Source: Oceanimonas pelagia
GTDB taxonomy: Bacteria > Pseudomonadota > Gammaproteobacteria > Enterobacterales > Aeromonadaceae
NCBI RefSeq assembly: GCF_030849025.1
Contig: NZ_CP118224.1
Coordinates: forward strand, 2,501-66,500
Length of the DNA stretch: 64,000 bases
Direction: 5' to 3'
Shown here one piece after another: positions 53,167 through 61,080 of this stretch. How positions within the stretch are numbered: position 1 is the first letter of the stretch; every line of letters starts with the position of its first letter. A program made the translations under genes and the position numbers. Under the pieces are notes generated by a model. The model saw nothing but the letters and a program-made list of their open reading frames with translations, did no database searches and was not told the origin of the DNA.

Positions 53167-54044
53167 TGGACAGCTTGCGTCAGGGCGTATTTGCCCTTTA
53201 TCAGGGCGGCTGGCTGCCTGAGATGTTTCAGTACGCCTTTCTCACCAATGCCCTGGTGGCGGCTCTGGTGATGGGCCCGCTGCTGGGGGCGCTGGGGCCC
53301 CTGGTGGTGGTCAAGCGGCTGGCGTTTTTCTCCGAGGCGGTGGGCCACGGCGCCCTCACCGGGGTGGCCCTGGGCATTCTGCTGGGTGAGCCGGCCACCC
53401 AGCCGCTGGTGGCGCTGTTCTGTTTCTGCCTGATGTTCGCCCTGCTGCTGCACTGGGTGAAGAGCCGTACCCAGGTGCCCTACGACGCCCTGGTGGGGGT
53501 CTTTCTGTCGTTCGCCATCGCCCTGGGGGCGGCGCTGCTGCTGTATGTGGCCAAGAAGGTGAACGTGCACATTCTGGAAAACGTGCTGTTCGGCTCCATC
53601 CTCACGGTCAAGGACACCGACATTCTGGTGCTGGTGGTGATCGCCATTCTGGCGCTGGGGCTGATCTGGCGCGGTGCCAACCGGGCGTTGCTGGCCAGCC
53701 TGTCGCCGGAGCTGGCCCAGACCCGGGGCATCAATGTACGGCTGTATGACTACCTGTTCGTGCTGCTGATCGCCCTGGTGACGGTGGCCTCGGTCAAGGT
53801 GGTGGGGGCCATTCTGGTGGGCGCCCTGCTGCTGATCCCCGCCACCACGGCGCGGCTGATCAGCCGCAACGGCCGCCAGTTTTTCTGGCTGTCGGTGCTG
53901 TGTTCCACTCTGAGCTGCCTGCTCGGCATAGTGCTGCCCATGGCCGGTGCCCTGCCCATTCCCTCGGGGGCGGCCATCGTCATGTTTGCCGCCGCCGGTT
54001 TTGTGCTGGCGCTGGCGTTGCGTCGCTGGAGAAGAATCGAATGA
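53166..54044 (+). CDS. Metal ABC transporter, permease
   Basis: 292 residues of the ZnuB/MntB/SitC family, about eight or nine helices, with GPLLGALGPLVVVKRLAFFSEAVGHGALTGVALG near residues 38-70 and the conserved EVGHGxLxG-type sequence (AVGHGALTG), and TTARLISRNGRQFF near 226. It overlaps the ATPase by one base and the second binding protein by four. Confidence 0.9.
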   Translation: MDSLRQGVFALYQGGWLPEMFQYAFLTNALVAALVMGPLLGALGPLVVVKRLAFFSEAVGHGALTGVALGILLGEPATQPLVALFCFCLMFALLLHWVKSRTQVPYDALVGVFLSFAIALGAALLLYVAKKVNVHILENVLFGSILTVKDTDILVLVVIAILALGLIWRGANRALLASLSPELAQTRGINVRLYDYLFVLLIALVTVASVKVVGAILVGALLLIPATTARLISRNGRQFFWLSVLCSTLSCLLGIVLPMAGALPIPSGAAIVMFAAAGFVLALALRRWRRIE

Positions 54045-54826
54045 TGAAAAAATGCTGTCTGTTATTGCTGCTGTGTCTGGGCGCCGGCGTCCAGGCCGCC
54101 GAGTCGCGCCCCGTGCTGGCCACGACCGTGCCGGTGCTGCACGCCCTGGGGCTGTCGCTGATGCAGGACACAGAGGTGGAGGTGGCTTACCTGCCGCCCC
54201 GGCGTCTGCCGATGAACCGCATTCCCGGCTGGCTGGGCAAAGTAAATGCCGCCGATCTGCCCGCAGCGACGGCGCTGCTGACCATGGAGTCGGTGTGGCC
54301 GGCGCTGTCCAGCTATCCGTTGCTGCGCCAGCGCAATATCGCCGTGATCCCGGTGGACGTGGCGCGGGAGCTGGCGCCCCAAGGCGCCCAGGTGACCCTG
54401 AGGCCAAACCTCGCCGAGCCCGATTACTTCTGGCTCGACACCAACAACCTGCTGCTGATGACCAATGTGGCGGCGCGGGATCTGTCCCGCATCTGGCCCG
54501 AGCAGGCCGGAAACATCGAGACTAACCGGCGGGCGCTGCAGCGGCACATTCAGCGCCAGGCCCTGGCCATGGACGAGCTGATGTTTAACGCCAACATCGG
54601 CGCTCTGGGCACCGACGACGAGCGGCTGGTGCCGCTGGTGATGGGCCTTGCTTTGCCGCGGGTGGGAAGCGAGCGGGCCGATTTGCGGCTCGATGCCGGC
54701 AAGGGAGGCGTCGAGCCCGGCCTGTGGCGGCTCGATGCCCTGACCCGCCCCGGCAAGGGGGATCTGGCCGCCTGGCTGAACGGCCTGACCGCCGGCCTGG
54801 AGCGCACCCTGGCCACCACCCCCTAA
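54041..54826 (+). CDS. Second solute-binding-like protein of the ABC cluster (FpvF-like)
   Basis: 261 residues. Signal peptide KKCCLLLLLCLGAGVQA, then VLATTVPVLHALGLSLM, similar in fold to metal-binding proteins, but the histidines that bind metal in the first protein are absent. In Pseudomonas the two-SBP cluster has FpvC (metal) and FpvF (ferrisiderophore); this protein would take the second role. That is analogy of position and size, not proven. Confidence 0.68.
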   Translation: MMKKCCLLLLLCLGAGVQAAESRPVLATTVPVLHALGLSLMQDTEVEVAYLPPRRLPMNRIPGWLGKVNAADLPAATALLTMESVWPALSSYPLLRQRNIAVIPVDVARELAPQGAQVTLRPNLAEPDYFWLDTNNLLLMTNVAARDLSRIWPEQAGNIETNRRALQRHIQRQALAMDELMFNANIGALGTDDERLVPLVMGLALPRVGSERADLRLDAGKGGVEPGLWRLDALTRPGKGDLAAWLNGLTAGLERTLATTP

Positions 54827-54956
54827 TCCACATTGCCGGTGCCCGTGCTGAACGGGCGCCGGGTGGATTCGGCCCGCGCCTGTCGGGCCGGGTCAGGGCC
54901 ACTTTGCTGTTCCGTTTTTAACAACACTCTGTTGCAATATTTTACATTTGAAATCC

Positions 54957-54975
54957 AATGATAATCATTATCATT
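54957..54975. promoter_or_regulatory. fur box: Fur box, perfect palindrome
   Basis: AATGATAAT-C-ATTATCATT, nine-base perfect arms around one base, 80 bases upstream of the TonB receptor start. Closely fits the Fur consensus. It probably gives the receptor its own iron-repressed promoter. The gap 54827-55055 has no other feature. Confidence 0.88.
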
Positions 54976-55055
54976 GTTGTCGCTGCGGTCCATGCCGCCG
55001 GCAGACACCTTTCATCAATGGAAACCCATCAGGCTGTTATCAAGGAGTTCAGAAC

Positions 55056-57104
55056 ATGTCCGAGCCTTTTAACGCTCTCTTCACTCGCAACGCGCTGAGC
55101 AAGGCGCTGGGTCTGGCATTGCTGGGGGCGGGCACCGCCGCGCTGGCCGACGAGTTCACCGCCCTGGATACGGTGGTGGTCACCGCCGCCGGCTTTGAAC
55201 AGAACATTGCCGAAGCCCCCGCCAGCATCTCGGTGATCAGCCGGGAAGAGCTGCAGAAAAAGGCTTATACCGACATTACGGACGCGGTAAACAACATTCC
55301 CGGTGTCTATGTCACCGGCGGCGGCAAGGCGCAGGACATCAGCATTCGTGGCATGGCGCCGGCCTACACCCTGTATCTGGTGGACGGCAAGCCGGTGTCC
55401 GCCGGTCGTTCGGTCAATACCAACGGCAGCGACGGCGGCAAGCAAATCGCGCTGCCGCCGATCTCGATGATAGAGCGCGTGGAAGTGATCCGCGGACCCA
55501 TGTCCTCACTCTATGGCTCCGAAGCCATGGGCGGCGTGATCAACATCATCACCCGCAAGACCGAGGGCGACTGGCACGGCACCATCAGCAGCGATTACAC
55601 CAAGTCGTTCAACGAGGTCAGCAACGACGCCCGGCAGGTGAACCTGTTTGCCGGCGGCGCCCTGATCCCCGGGCTGCTCGGCGCCCAGATCAACGGCAGC
55701 TGGCAGGGCGCCGACGAAAGCGATTTTGCCGGCGGGGATGACAGCGCCGGCAGCACGCCGGACAGCACCCGCACCAAGGGCGGTATCAAGCTGATACTGA
55801 CCCCGGACGAGGCCAACGAAATTGGCCTGGCCTGGGACACGGCCGAGCTGGATGAAACCACCACGCCCGGCAAGAGCGTGGCGGCCACCGCCACCGGATC
55901 CGAAACCCGCTTTCAAAAGGACGTGTATGTGCTGTCCCACGACGGCCATTACGGCGATCTGATGCTCAGCAGTTATCTGCAGCACGATGTGTCGGAGCGG
56001 ATACAGGATCTGACCAAGCGGGAAGAAGTCACCATTTTCAACACCCAGGGCAGCTATTTCTGGCGTGACCATGTGCTGACCCTGGGCGGCCAGTACAAGT
56101 TTGAAGACTTTACCGATGAAACCAACGGCCTGCTGACCAGCGGGGTGCCCGGCGCCGTGGCCCAGGTAGATCGCTGGATTGCGGCCCTCTATGCCGAGGC
56201 AGAGTGGGCGCTGACCGACAGGCTCAACCTGACCACGGGCCTGCGCTACGACGATGACGAGCTGTTTGGTGGTCACCTGTCGCCCCGGGTCTATACCACC
56301 TATCACCTGACTCCGGAGTGGACCCTGAAGGGCGGTGTGTCCACCGGCTACAAGCAACCCGGGCTGGCCGAGGCCACCGAGGGCTTTGGCCGCGGCACCG
56401 GCGGCGGCGGTTCACCTGCGCCTCACCCGCGGGCCCTGATCATCGGCAACCCGGATCTGCAGCCGGAGAAGAGCACCAGCTATGAGGCCGGTTTTGTCTA
56501 CCAGAGCCAGCAGCTGGGGCTGAACACCAGCCTGATGGTGTTCCGCACCGAGTTCAAGGACAAGATAGCGGAAGACAGGTTCTGCGAGCCCGGCGGCGAT
56601 CGTAATGATCCCGGCACCTGGCAGTGCGCGTTTGAGGGCAACAACTACCTGTTCCTCAGTACCCGCAAGAACATCGACGAGGCCGTGATGCAGGGCCTTG
56701 AGCTGAGCCTGGACTACGACCTGACCCGGGACCTGCACCTGAGCTCCAGCTACACCTACACAGAGTCGGAGCAGAAAAGCGGCGAGTTTGCGGGCGAGCC
56801 CCTCAACAAGGTGCCGGAGCACATGGCCAATGTCAGCCTCGACTGGCAAAGCAACGACCGGCTCAACCTGTGGACTCAGGCCAACTACCGGGGCGAAACC
56901 AGCGATTTTCTCAGCCGCACCAGCATGGACGAGGGCACGCCGAGTTATACCTTCTTTGATGCGGGCCTGGTCTATGGGCTGACGCCGACCACGGATCTGA
57001 CCGCCGGTATTTACAACATTGCCGACAAGGAAGTTACCAACGAGACCTATGGCGCCGTGCTGGACGGTCGCCGGGTCAACCTGGGCATCAGCATTAACTT
57101 CTGA
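55056..57104 (+). CDS. TonB-dependent receptor, iron-siderophore type
   Basis: 682 residues. The signal peptide is unusually long (about 1-32, ending GAGTAALA), then TonB box DTVVVTAAG, plug domain (about 40-160; APASISVISREEL, RGMAPAYTLYLVDGKPVSAGR, MSSLYGSEAMGGVINIITRK) and 22-strand barrel ending in NLGISINF. Closest in style to the CirA/FepA catecholate group; the two Cys (EDRFCEPGG..TWQCAFEG) may form an extracellular loop disulfide. Fur box upstream, SD AAGGAG. Confidence 0.88.
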   Translation: MSEPFNALFTRNALSKALGLALLGAGTAALADEFTALDTVVVTAAGFEQNIAEAPASISVISREELQKKAYTDITDAVNNIPGVYVTGGGKAQDISIRGMAPAYTLYLVDGKPVSAGRSVNTNGSDGGKQIALPPISMIERVEVIRGPMSSLYGSEAMGGVINIITRKTEGDWHGTISSDYTKSFNEVSNDARQVNLFAGGALIPGLLGAQINGSWQGADESDFAGGDDSAGSTPDSTRTKGGIKLILTPDEANEIGLAWDTAELDETTTPGKSVAATATGSETRFQKDVYVLSHDGHYGDLMLSSYLQHDVSERIQDLTKREEVTIFNTQGSYFWRDHVLTLGGQYKFEDFTDETNGLLTSGVPGAVAQVDRWIAALYAEAEWALTDRLNLTTGLRYDDDELFGGHLSPRVYTTYHLTPEWTLKGGVSTGYKQPGLAEATEGFGRGTGGGGSPAPHPRALIIGNPDLQPEKSTSYEAGFVYQSQQLGLNTSLMVFRTEFKDKIAEDRFCEPGGDRNDPGTWQCAFEGNNYLFLSTRKNIDEAVMQGLELSLDYDLTRDLHLSSSYTYTESEQKSGEFAGEPLNKVPEHMANVSLDWQSNDRLNLWTQANYRGETSDFLSRTSMDEGTPSYTFFDAGLVYGLTPTTDLTAGIYNIADKEVTNETYGAVLDGRRVNLGISINF

Positions 57105-57143
57105 GGCGTACCGCGCCCGTGAGCGCGTCGAGTGATGAGGTTG

Positions 57144-57176
57144 GAAGCGGTCGGCGGTTTGCCGGTCGCTTCGTTT
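57144..57176 (+). terminator. Possible terminator after TonB receptor
   Basis: GAAGCGGTCGGC-GGTTT-GCCGGTCGCTTC with two mismatched pairs in the stem, then GTTTAAT. Weak. Confidence 0.4.
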
Positions 57177-57291
57177 AATAGGGCGCTCACACCGGTTAAA
57201 GTGAAGCGGTTCTCATTTCCATTAATCCGCGCCGTTTCTGCCTGAGTCAGACTGGCGCGGTGATTGATTCAATTGTCGGGTGGAGGTATGC

Positions 57292-58212
57292 ATGCAGGAT
57301 TTACAGGAGCTGGAGGGGTTTACCGCCGTCATGGCCTGCGGCAGCCTGACCGAAGCCGCGCAGCGGCTGGGCTTGCCCAAGTCCACCCTGAGCCGGCGAC
57401 TGAGCCAGCTGGAAGCCCGGTTGGGTCAGCCCTTGCTGCACCGCAGGGGCAACCGGCTGCAGGCCACGGAGGCGGGGTTGCTGTTCGAGCGCTACAGCCG
57501 GCAGATGCTGCGGCTGGCCGAGCAGGGCCGTCAGGCCATGGACGACTTGCGCGAAGAGGTCAGCGGCGAGCTGGTGGTGCGGATGCACAGCAGTTGTCTG
57601 CGCGGCTGGTTTCCCCAGGCCCTGGAGCAGTTTCTGGCTGACTACCCCGGCGCGCGCATTTCCCTGCACACGGAAACGCGGCCGCCCAAGGCCGGTGAGG
57701 GCCAGGGAGACATCTGGTTGTGGGTGGGGCCGGATCCGGAGTGTGGCCTGCGCCACGAGACCCTCTGTTACTGGCCCTGCCGCCTGTACGCCAGCCCCGA
57801 TTACCTGGCCGGCAGGGAGCCGCCGGGCCATCCGCGCGAGCTGTCGGCGCACGCCTGGGTGGACTGGCTGGGGGAAACCGGGGAAGGCCTGACGCTACGT
57901 CACCATGATGAAGGGGACTACACCTTGCAGCCGCCGCCGTCCCGGCTGATCGTGGACAACCACATGCTGCAGCTGGATGCCATTGTTCGCGGCCTCGGGA
58001 TTGGTGTTTTGCCGGTGCGCTTTGCCGAGGGATATCAGGCCGCCCATCCGGGCCGGTTGCTGGCCTGCCTGCCCGAATGGCGGCTGCGGCCGTTACCGGT
58101 GGGTTTGTTGTATTCCTTTGGGCGGCAGCCCAAAAAGAGCACCGCCTTGCTGGCCCATCTGCGACGAGCCTTACCCGATGAATGGCGTGGCCGGCACGAC
58201 GGCGAAGGTTAA
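57292..58212 (+). CDS. LysR family transcriptional regulator
   Basis: 306 residues. Winged HTH with MACGSLTEAAQRLGLPKSTLSRRLSQLEARLG (about residues 12-43) and a substrate domain with a LIVDNHMLQLDAIVRGLGIGVLP segment. Its effector is unknown; being 190 bases after the receptor gene and without a link to the ars genes, it cannot be tied to either. SD TGGAGG is good. The last codons lie in a tandem duplication (see 58168). Confidence 0.85.
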   Translation: MQDLQELEGFTAVMACGSLTEAAQRLGLPKSTLSRRLSQLEARLGQPLLHRRGNRLQATEAGLLFERYSRQMLRLAEQGRQAMDDLREEVSGELVVRMHSSCLRGWFPQALEQFLADYPGARISLHTETRPPKAGEGQGDIWLWVGPDPECGLRHETLCYWPCRLYASPDYLAGREPPGHPRELSAHAWVDWLGETGEGLTLRHHDEGDYTLQPPPSRLIVDNHMLQLDAIVRGLGIGVLPVRFAEGYQAAHPGRLLACLPEWRLRPLPVGLLYSFGRQPKKSTALLAHLRRALPDEWRGRHDGEG

Positions 58213-58303
58213 CAGCACAGCCGCTGGCGCATTTGAGGCGTGCCTTGCCTGATGAATGGCGAGGCCAGCACGGCAGCGAGGCCTAGCAGCACAACCGCTG
58301 GCG
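58168..58303. repeat. 62-base tandem duplication at the LysR/ArsR gene ends
   Basis: 58168-58229 and 58242-58303 are 51/62 identical, period 74. Copy 1 encodes the LysR tail LPDEWRGRHDGEG; copy 2, in the same frame but after the stop, would encode LPDEWRGQHGSEA. On the other strand, copy 2 is the C-terminus of the ArsR gene (RQRLCC), and copy 1 carries the same RQRLCC remnant. The region was duplicated before the sequences diverged. Confidence 0.8.
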
Positions 58304-58633
58304 TTCGGGGCGGTTCCCCATTTGCTGCAGCCGCTCCAGGGCGACCGTCACCTGGGAGTGATAATAGTGATGGGTGTGTTGCAGTATGGCCTGGGCGCCG
58401 GCGTCCAGCGCCGGCGACAGCCGGTAATAGACCCATTGGCCCTCGCGGCGGTCGGCCAGCAGGCCGCTCTGGCGCAGCAGGGCCAGGTGGCGGGAGATTT
58501 TGGGCTGGCTCAGGTTCAGGGCGTGGGTCATTTCACAGACGCACACCTCTCCTTCGGCCATGATCAGCAGCACCAGCTGCAACCGGGTATCGTCGGCCAG
58601 GGCTTTGAACAGCGGCAGGGGCGAGCTTACCAC
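58283..58633 (-). CDS. arsR: ArsR/SmtB family arsenite-responsive repressor
   Basis: 116 residues, winged HTH (LNLSQPKISRHLALLRQSGLLADRREGQWVYYRL) with the CVCEM motif at helix alpha3 that binds As(III)/Sb(III) in ArsR of the E. coli type. A C-terminal Cys pair (RLCC) is additional. Overlaps the arsenate-reductase-like gene by 7 bases, with that gene upstream. No arsB or acr3 transporter is in the window. Confidence 0.82.
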   Translation of the reverse strand: MVSSPLPLFKALADDTRLQLVLLIMAEGEVCVCEMTHALNLSQPKISRHLALLRQSGLLADRREGQWVYYRLSPALDAGAQAILQHTHHYYHSQVTVALERLQQMGNRPERQRLCC

Positions 58634-59040
58634 AGGGTTTTCTCCTGCCGGTCCTGAACCAGCACCAGCAGCTTGATGCGCTCGTAAATTTCCTGGGTAA
58701 TCTTGGTGGCGTTGGCCTGGCTGCAGCAGGGGGCATCTTCAAAGTGCCAGGCCATGTGGCGTGCCGCCGGCACCGCCTGGGCGGCGGCCTCGGCCTGCTC
58801 GCACAGGCTGATGACGATATCGAAATATTCACCTTCCACCGCATCAAGCCCCTTGCAGACCAGGCCTTCGGTGCTTACCCCCAGTTTGTGCAGCGCAGCC
58901 AGGGCGTTGGCGTCCGTTTGTGTGGGCTCCACGCCGGCGCTCATTACCCGGTAGCGGTCGGCTGCCAGGTGTTTGAGCAGCGCCTCGGCGATGGGCGAGC
59001 ACACACCATTGCTGTGGCAGACAAAAAGCACGGAAGTCAT
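58627..59040 (-). CDS. Arsenate-reductase-like LMW phosphatase with altered P-loop
   Basis: 137 residues of the low-molecular-weight phosphotyrosine phosphatase / thioredoxin-type ArsC family. The P-loop should read C-x5-R-S; here it is CHSNGVCSP, so the arginine that binds the oxyanion is Cys14 (codon TGC; CGC would be Arg). The catalytic Cys8 and HFEDAPCCS further on remain. A pseudo-enzyme or a changed mechanism is possible, or a sequencing error. It shares an operon with arsR. Confidence 0.65.
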   Translation of the reverse strand: MTSVLFVCHSNGVCSPIAEALLKHLAADRYRVMSAGVEPTQTDANALAALHKLGVSTEGLVCKGLDAVEGEYFDIVISLCEQAEAAAQAVPAARHMAWHFEDAPCCSQANATKITQEIYERIKLLVLVQDRQEKTLW

Positions 59041-59136
59041 GACATAGCCCGTTTCCAGAAGAATGCGCTCATCTTATATACGGACTTTCGCATGTCAACG
59101 CTGCTGTCATGTCGCTGTCATATTTTGCGTCCTGAG

Positions 59137-60120
59137 TCAGAGGCCGAGCCGCCTTAACTGTGCCGCCAGCCGGTGGGCGCTGGTAAAGGCCGCCTCCACC
59201 CGGCCGCCCAGGCACCAGTCACCGCAGGCGGCCAGTCGGTGCGTGGCACTCAGCACATAGCCCGGGGGATCATTGTCCACGTCTGTGGCCAGGGCGTAGC
59301 GCCAGCGGTGCAGGTGCGCTTCCTGCACCGCTGGCGCTGTTACGCCGGTCAGGGCGCAGAATTCGGCGGTGAGCCGCTCCCGCACCGAGTCCTGATCGTC
59401 TTCGAGGTGGGCGGCGGCCCAGTCGGCGCTGCTGTGGGCTACCACGGCCCCCAGATGGCGGTCGCGTCCGGGCAGACGGTGGTTAAAGGCAATCCAGCGC
59501 AGGGGCGAGCTGTTCACCTGGGCGGCATCCCACACCGGCAAGTCTTCGTCATGCACCTTCAGCATCAGGGCGTAGCAGGGCTGCATGCCAAAGCCGGACC
59601 AGGTGTCGGCGGCAAAGGGCAGCAGGACCTGCGTTTGCGGCAACGGCGCCGAGCTGATGACCCAGTCGAACTCGCCCAGCTCTTCTGCCCGGTCATCAAG
59701 CAGCCGCCACTTTCCGGCCTGCTGCGCCAGGGTTTCCACCCGGGTTTGCAGGACGATGTTGAGGCCCGGGCTCATGGCCTTGAGCAGGCCGTTCATACCC
59801 GGGGTGGCCACGTAGTGGGGCTCGAACCAGGGCCGTTTGTACGGTGCCTGACTGGGGGATAGCGTGGTGATGTTGGGCTGCCATTCCACCACGGCGCCCT
59901 CTGCGATAAACGGCTTGAGCAGGGCTCTGAAGGCGCGGGAGCGGGCGGTAAAAAACTGGGCGCCGTGATCCCAGCGGTGCCGGTCGCGGCGGCGGGTAGA
60001 CATGCGTCCGCCCAGACCCCGGGCCTTTTCAAACAGGGTGATGTGAGCATGCCCGCTCAGCTCCCGGGCCAGGGTGAGGCCTGCCAGGCCGGCGCCGATA
60101 ATGGCGATGTTGGGTTTCAT
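59137..60120 (-). CDS. Renalase-like FAD-dependent oxidoreductase
   Basis: 327 residues. FAD-binding GAGLAGLTLARELSG (residue 9) with the following FEKARGLGGRMSTRR, and WDHGAQFFTARS; the C-terminal ACGDWCLGGRVEAAFTSAHRLA binds the flavin ribityl. This is the bacterial renalase/amine-oxidase-like family, whose members oxidise dihydro-isomers of NAD(P)H; function here unproven. 5' region 60121-60288 has no gene. Confidence 0.82.
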   Translation of the reverse strand: MKPNIAIIGAGLAGLTLARELSGHAHITLFEKARGLGGRMSTRRRDRHRWDHGAQFFTARSRAFRALLKPFIAEGAVVEWQPNITTLSPSQAPYKRPWFEPHYVATPGMNGLLKAMSPGLNIVLQTRVETLAQQAGKWRLLDDRAEELGEFDWVISSAPLPQTQVLLPFAADTWSGFGMQPCYALMLKVHDEDLPVWDAAQVNSSPLRWIAFNHRLPGRDRHLGAVVAHSSADWAAAHLEDDQDSVRERLTAEFCALTGVTAPAVQEAHLHRWRYALATDVDNDPPGYVLSATHRLAACGDWCLGGRVEAAFTSAHRLAAQLRRLGL

Positions 60121-60288
60121 TTTTGTCCTTGTGTGCAGGTATGGTGTGTAGTGAAACGAATAAGGTCATGGTTTGTTAGGACCAAAACAGGTCCACTTTG
60201 CTTTCAGTATTTTTTCGCGCCGGCGCCGCGTTTTTCACCGCAGACGGCATTACAATGAAGGCTTTGCGATGGCCAGAACAGGGTGAAC

Positions 60289-61059
60289 ATGGACATACCG
60301 ACACGGATCAAGCGGCAAACCTGCATGGACTGCCTGAGCGGCCATTCCCTGGGGTTTGATATTAAAATGGCGTTTCAGCCCATTATCGACTGGCAGCAGC
60401 AGGATATTTTTGCCTACGAGGCACTGGTGCGGGGCCCACAGGGGCAGGGGGCCGGCTGGGTGTTTGAGCGCGTCAACGACGACAACAAGTACTATTTTGA
60501 TCAGATGTGCCGGGTCAGGGCCATTGAAACCGCCGCCCGTCTGGGCTGCGACCGGCTGCTCAGCATCAATTTTCTGCCCAATGCCATTTACAATCCCGAT
60601 ACCTGCATTCGTGCCACCATCGAAGCCTCTGAGCAGTATGGCTTTGATCTGAAAAAGATTATTTTCGAAGTCAGCGAAGGCGAGCGCATTGTCAGCCAGC
60701 AAAAGCTCAAACGAATTTTCGAGTCTTACGCCCGTTACGGTTTTTATACCGCCATCGACGATTACGGCGCCGGCTTTACCAGCCCGGAATGGCTGCACAG
60801 CCTCAAGCCCGCCATCGTCAAGCTCGACATGGACATGGTGCGCGATATTCACCAGGATCCGGTCAGACAGCAGCGGCTGGCCGAGGCGCAGCGGGTGTGT
60901 GCCGAGCTGGGCGCGCTGGTGCTGGCCGAAGGCATAGAAACCGTGGACGAGCGGGACTACCTGGTCGGGGCCGGGGTGCGCTATCTGCAGGGCTACCTGT
61001 TTGCCCGCCCCATGCTGGAAGCGCTGTCCGGTCCCGGCCAGATCAGAGGATGGCACTGA
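60289..61059 (+). CDS. c-di-GMP phosphodiesterase, EAL domain
   Basis: 256 residues, EAL domain only. The catalytic set looks complete: EALVRG, NFLPN, FEVSEGERI (Glu), DDYGAGF (two Asp), KLDMDM (Lys), AEGIE and LQGYLFARP (Gln). N-terminal CMDCLSG may be a small metal or redox site. Followed after 21 bases by a PAS-GGDEF gene. Hydrolyses c-di-GMP to pGpG. Confidence 0.87.
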   Translation: MDIPTRIKRQTCMDCLSGHSLGFDIKMAFQPIIDWQQQDIFAYEALVRGPQGQGAGWVFERVNDDNKYYFDQMCRVRAIETAARLGCDRLLSINFLPNAIYNPDTCIRATIEASEQYGFDLKKIIFEVSEGERIVSQQKLKRIFESYARYGFYTAIDDYGAGFTSPEWLHSLKPAIVKLDMDMVRDIHQDPVRQQRLAEAQRVCAELGALVLAEGIETVDERDYLVGAGVRYLQGYLFARPMLEALSGPGQIRGWH

Positions 61060-61080
61060 ACCGGCAGCTGGAAGACGACC

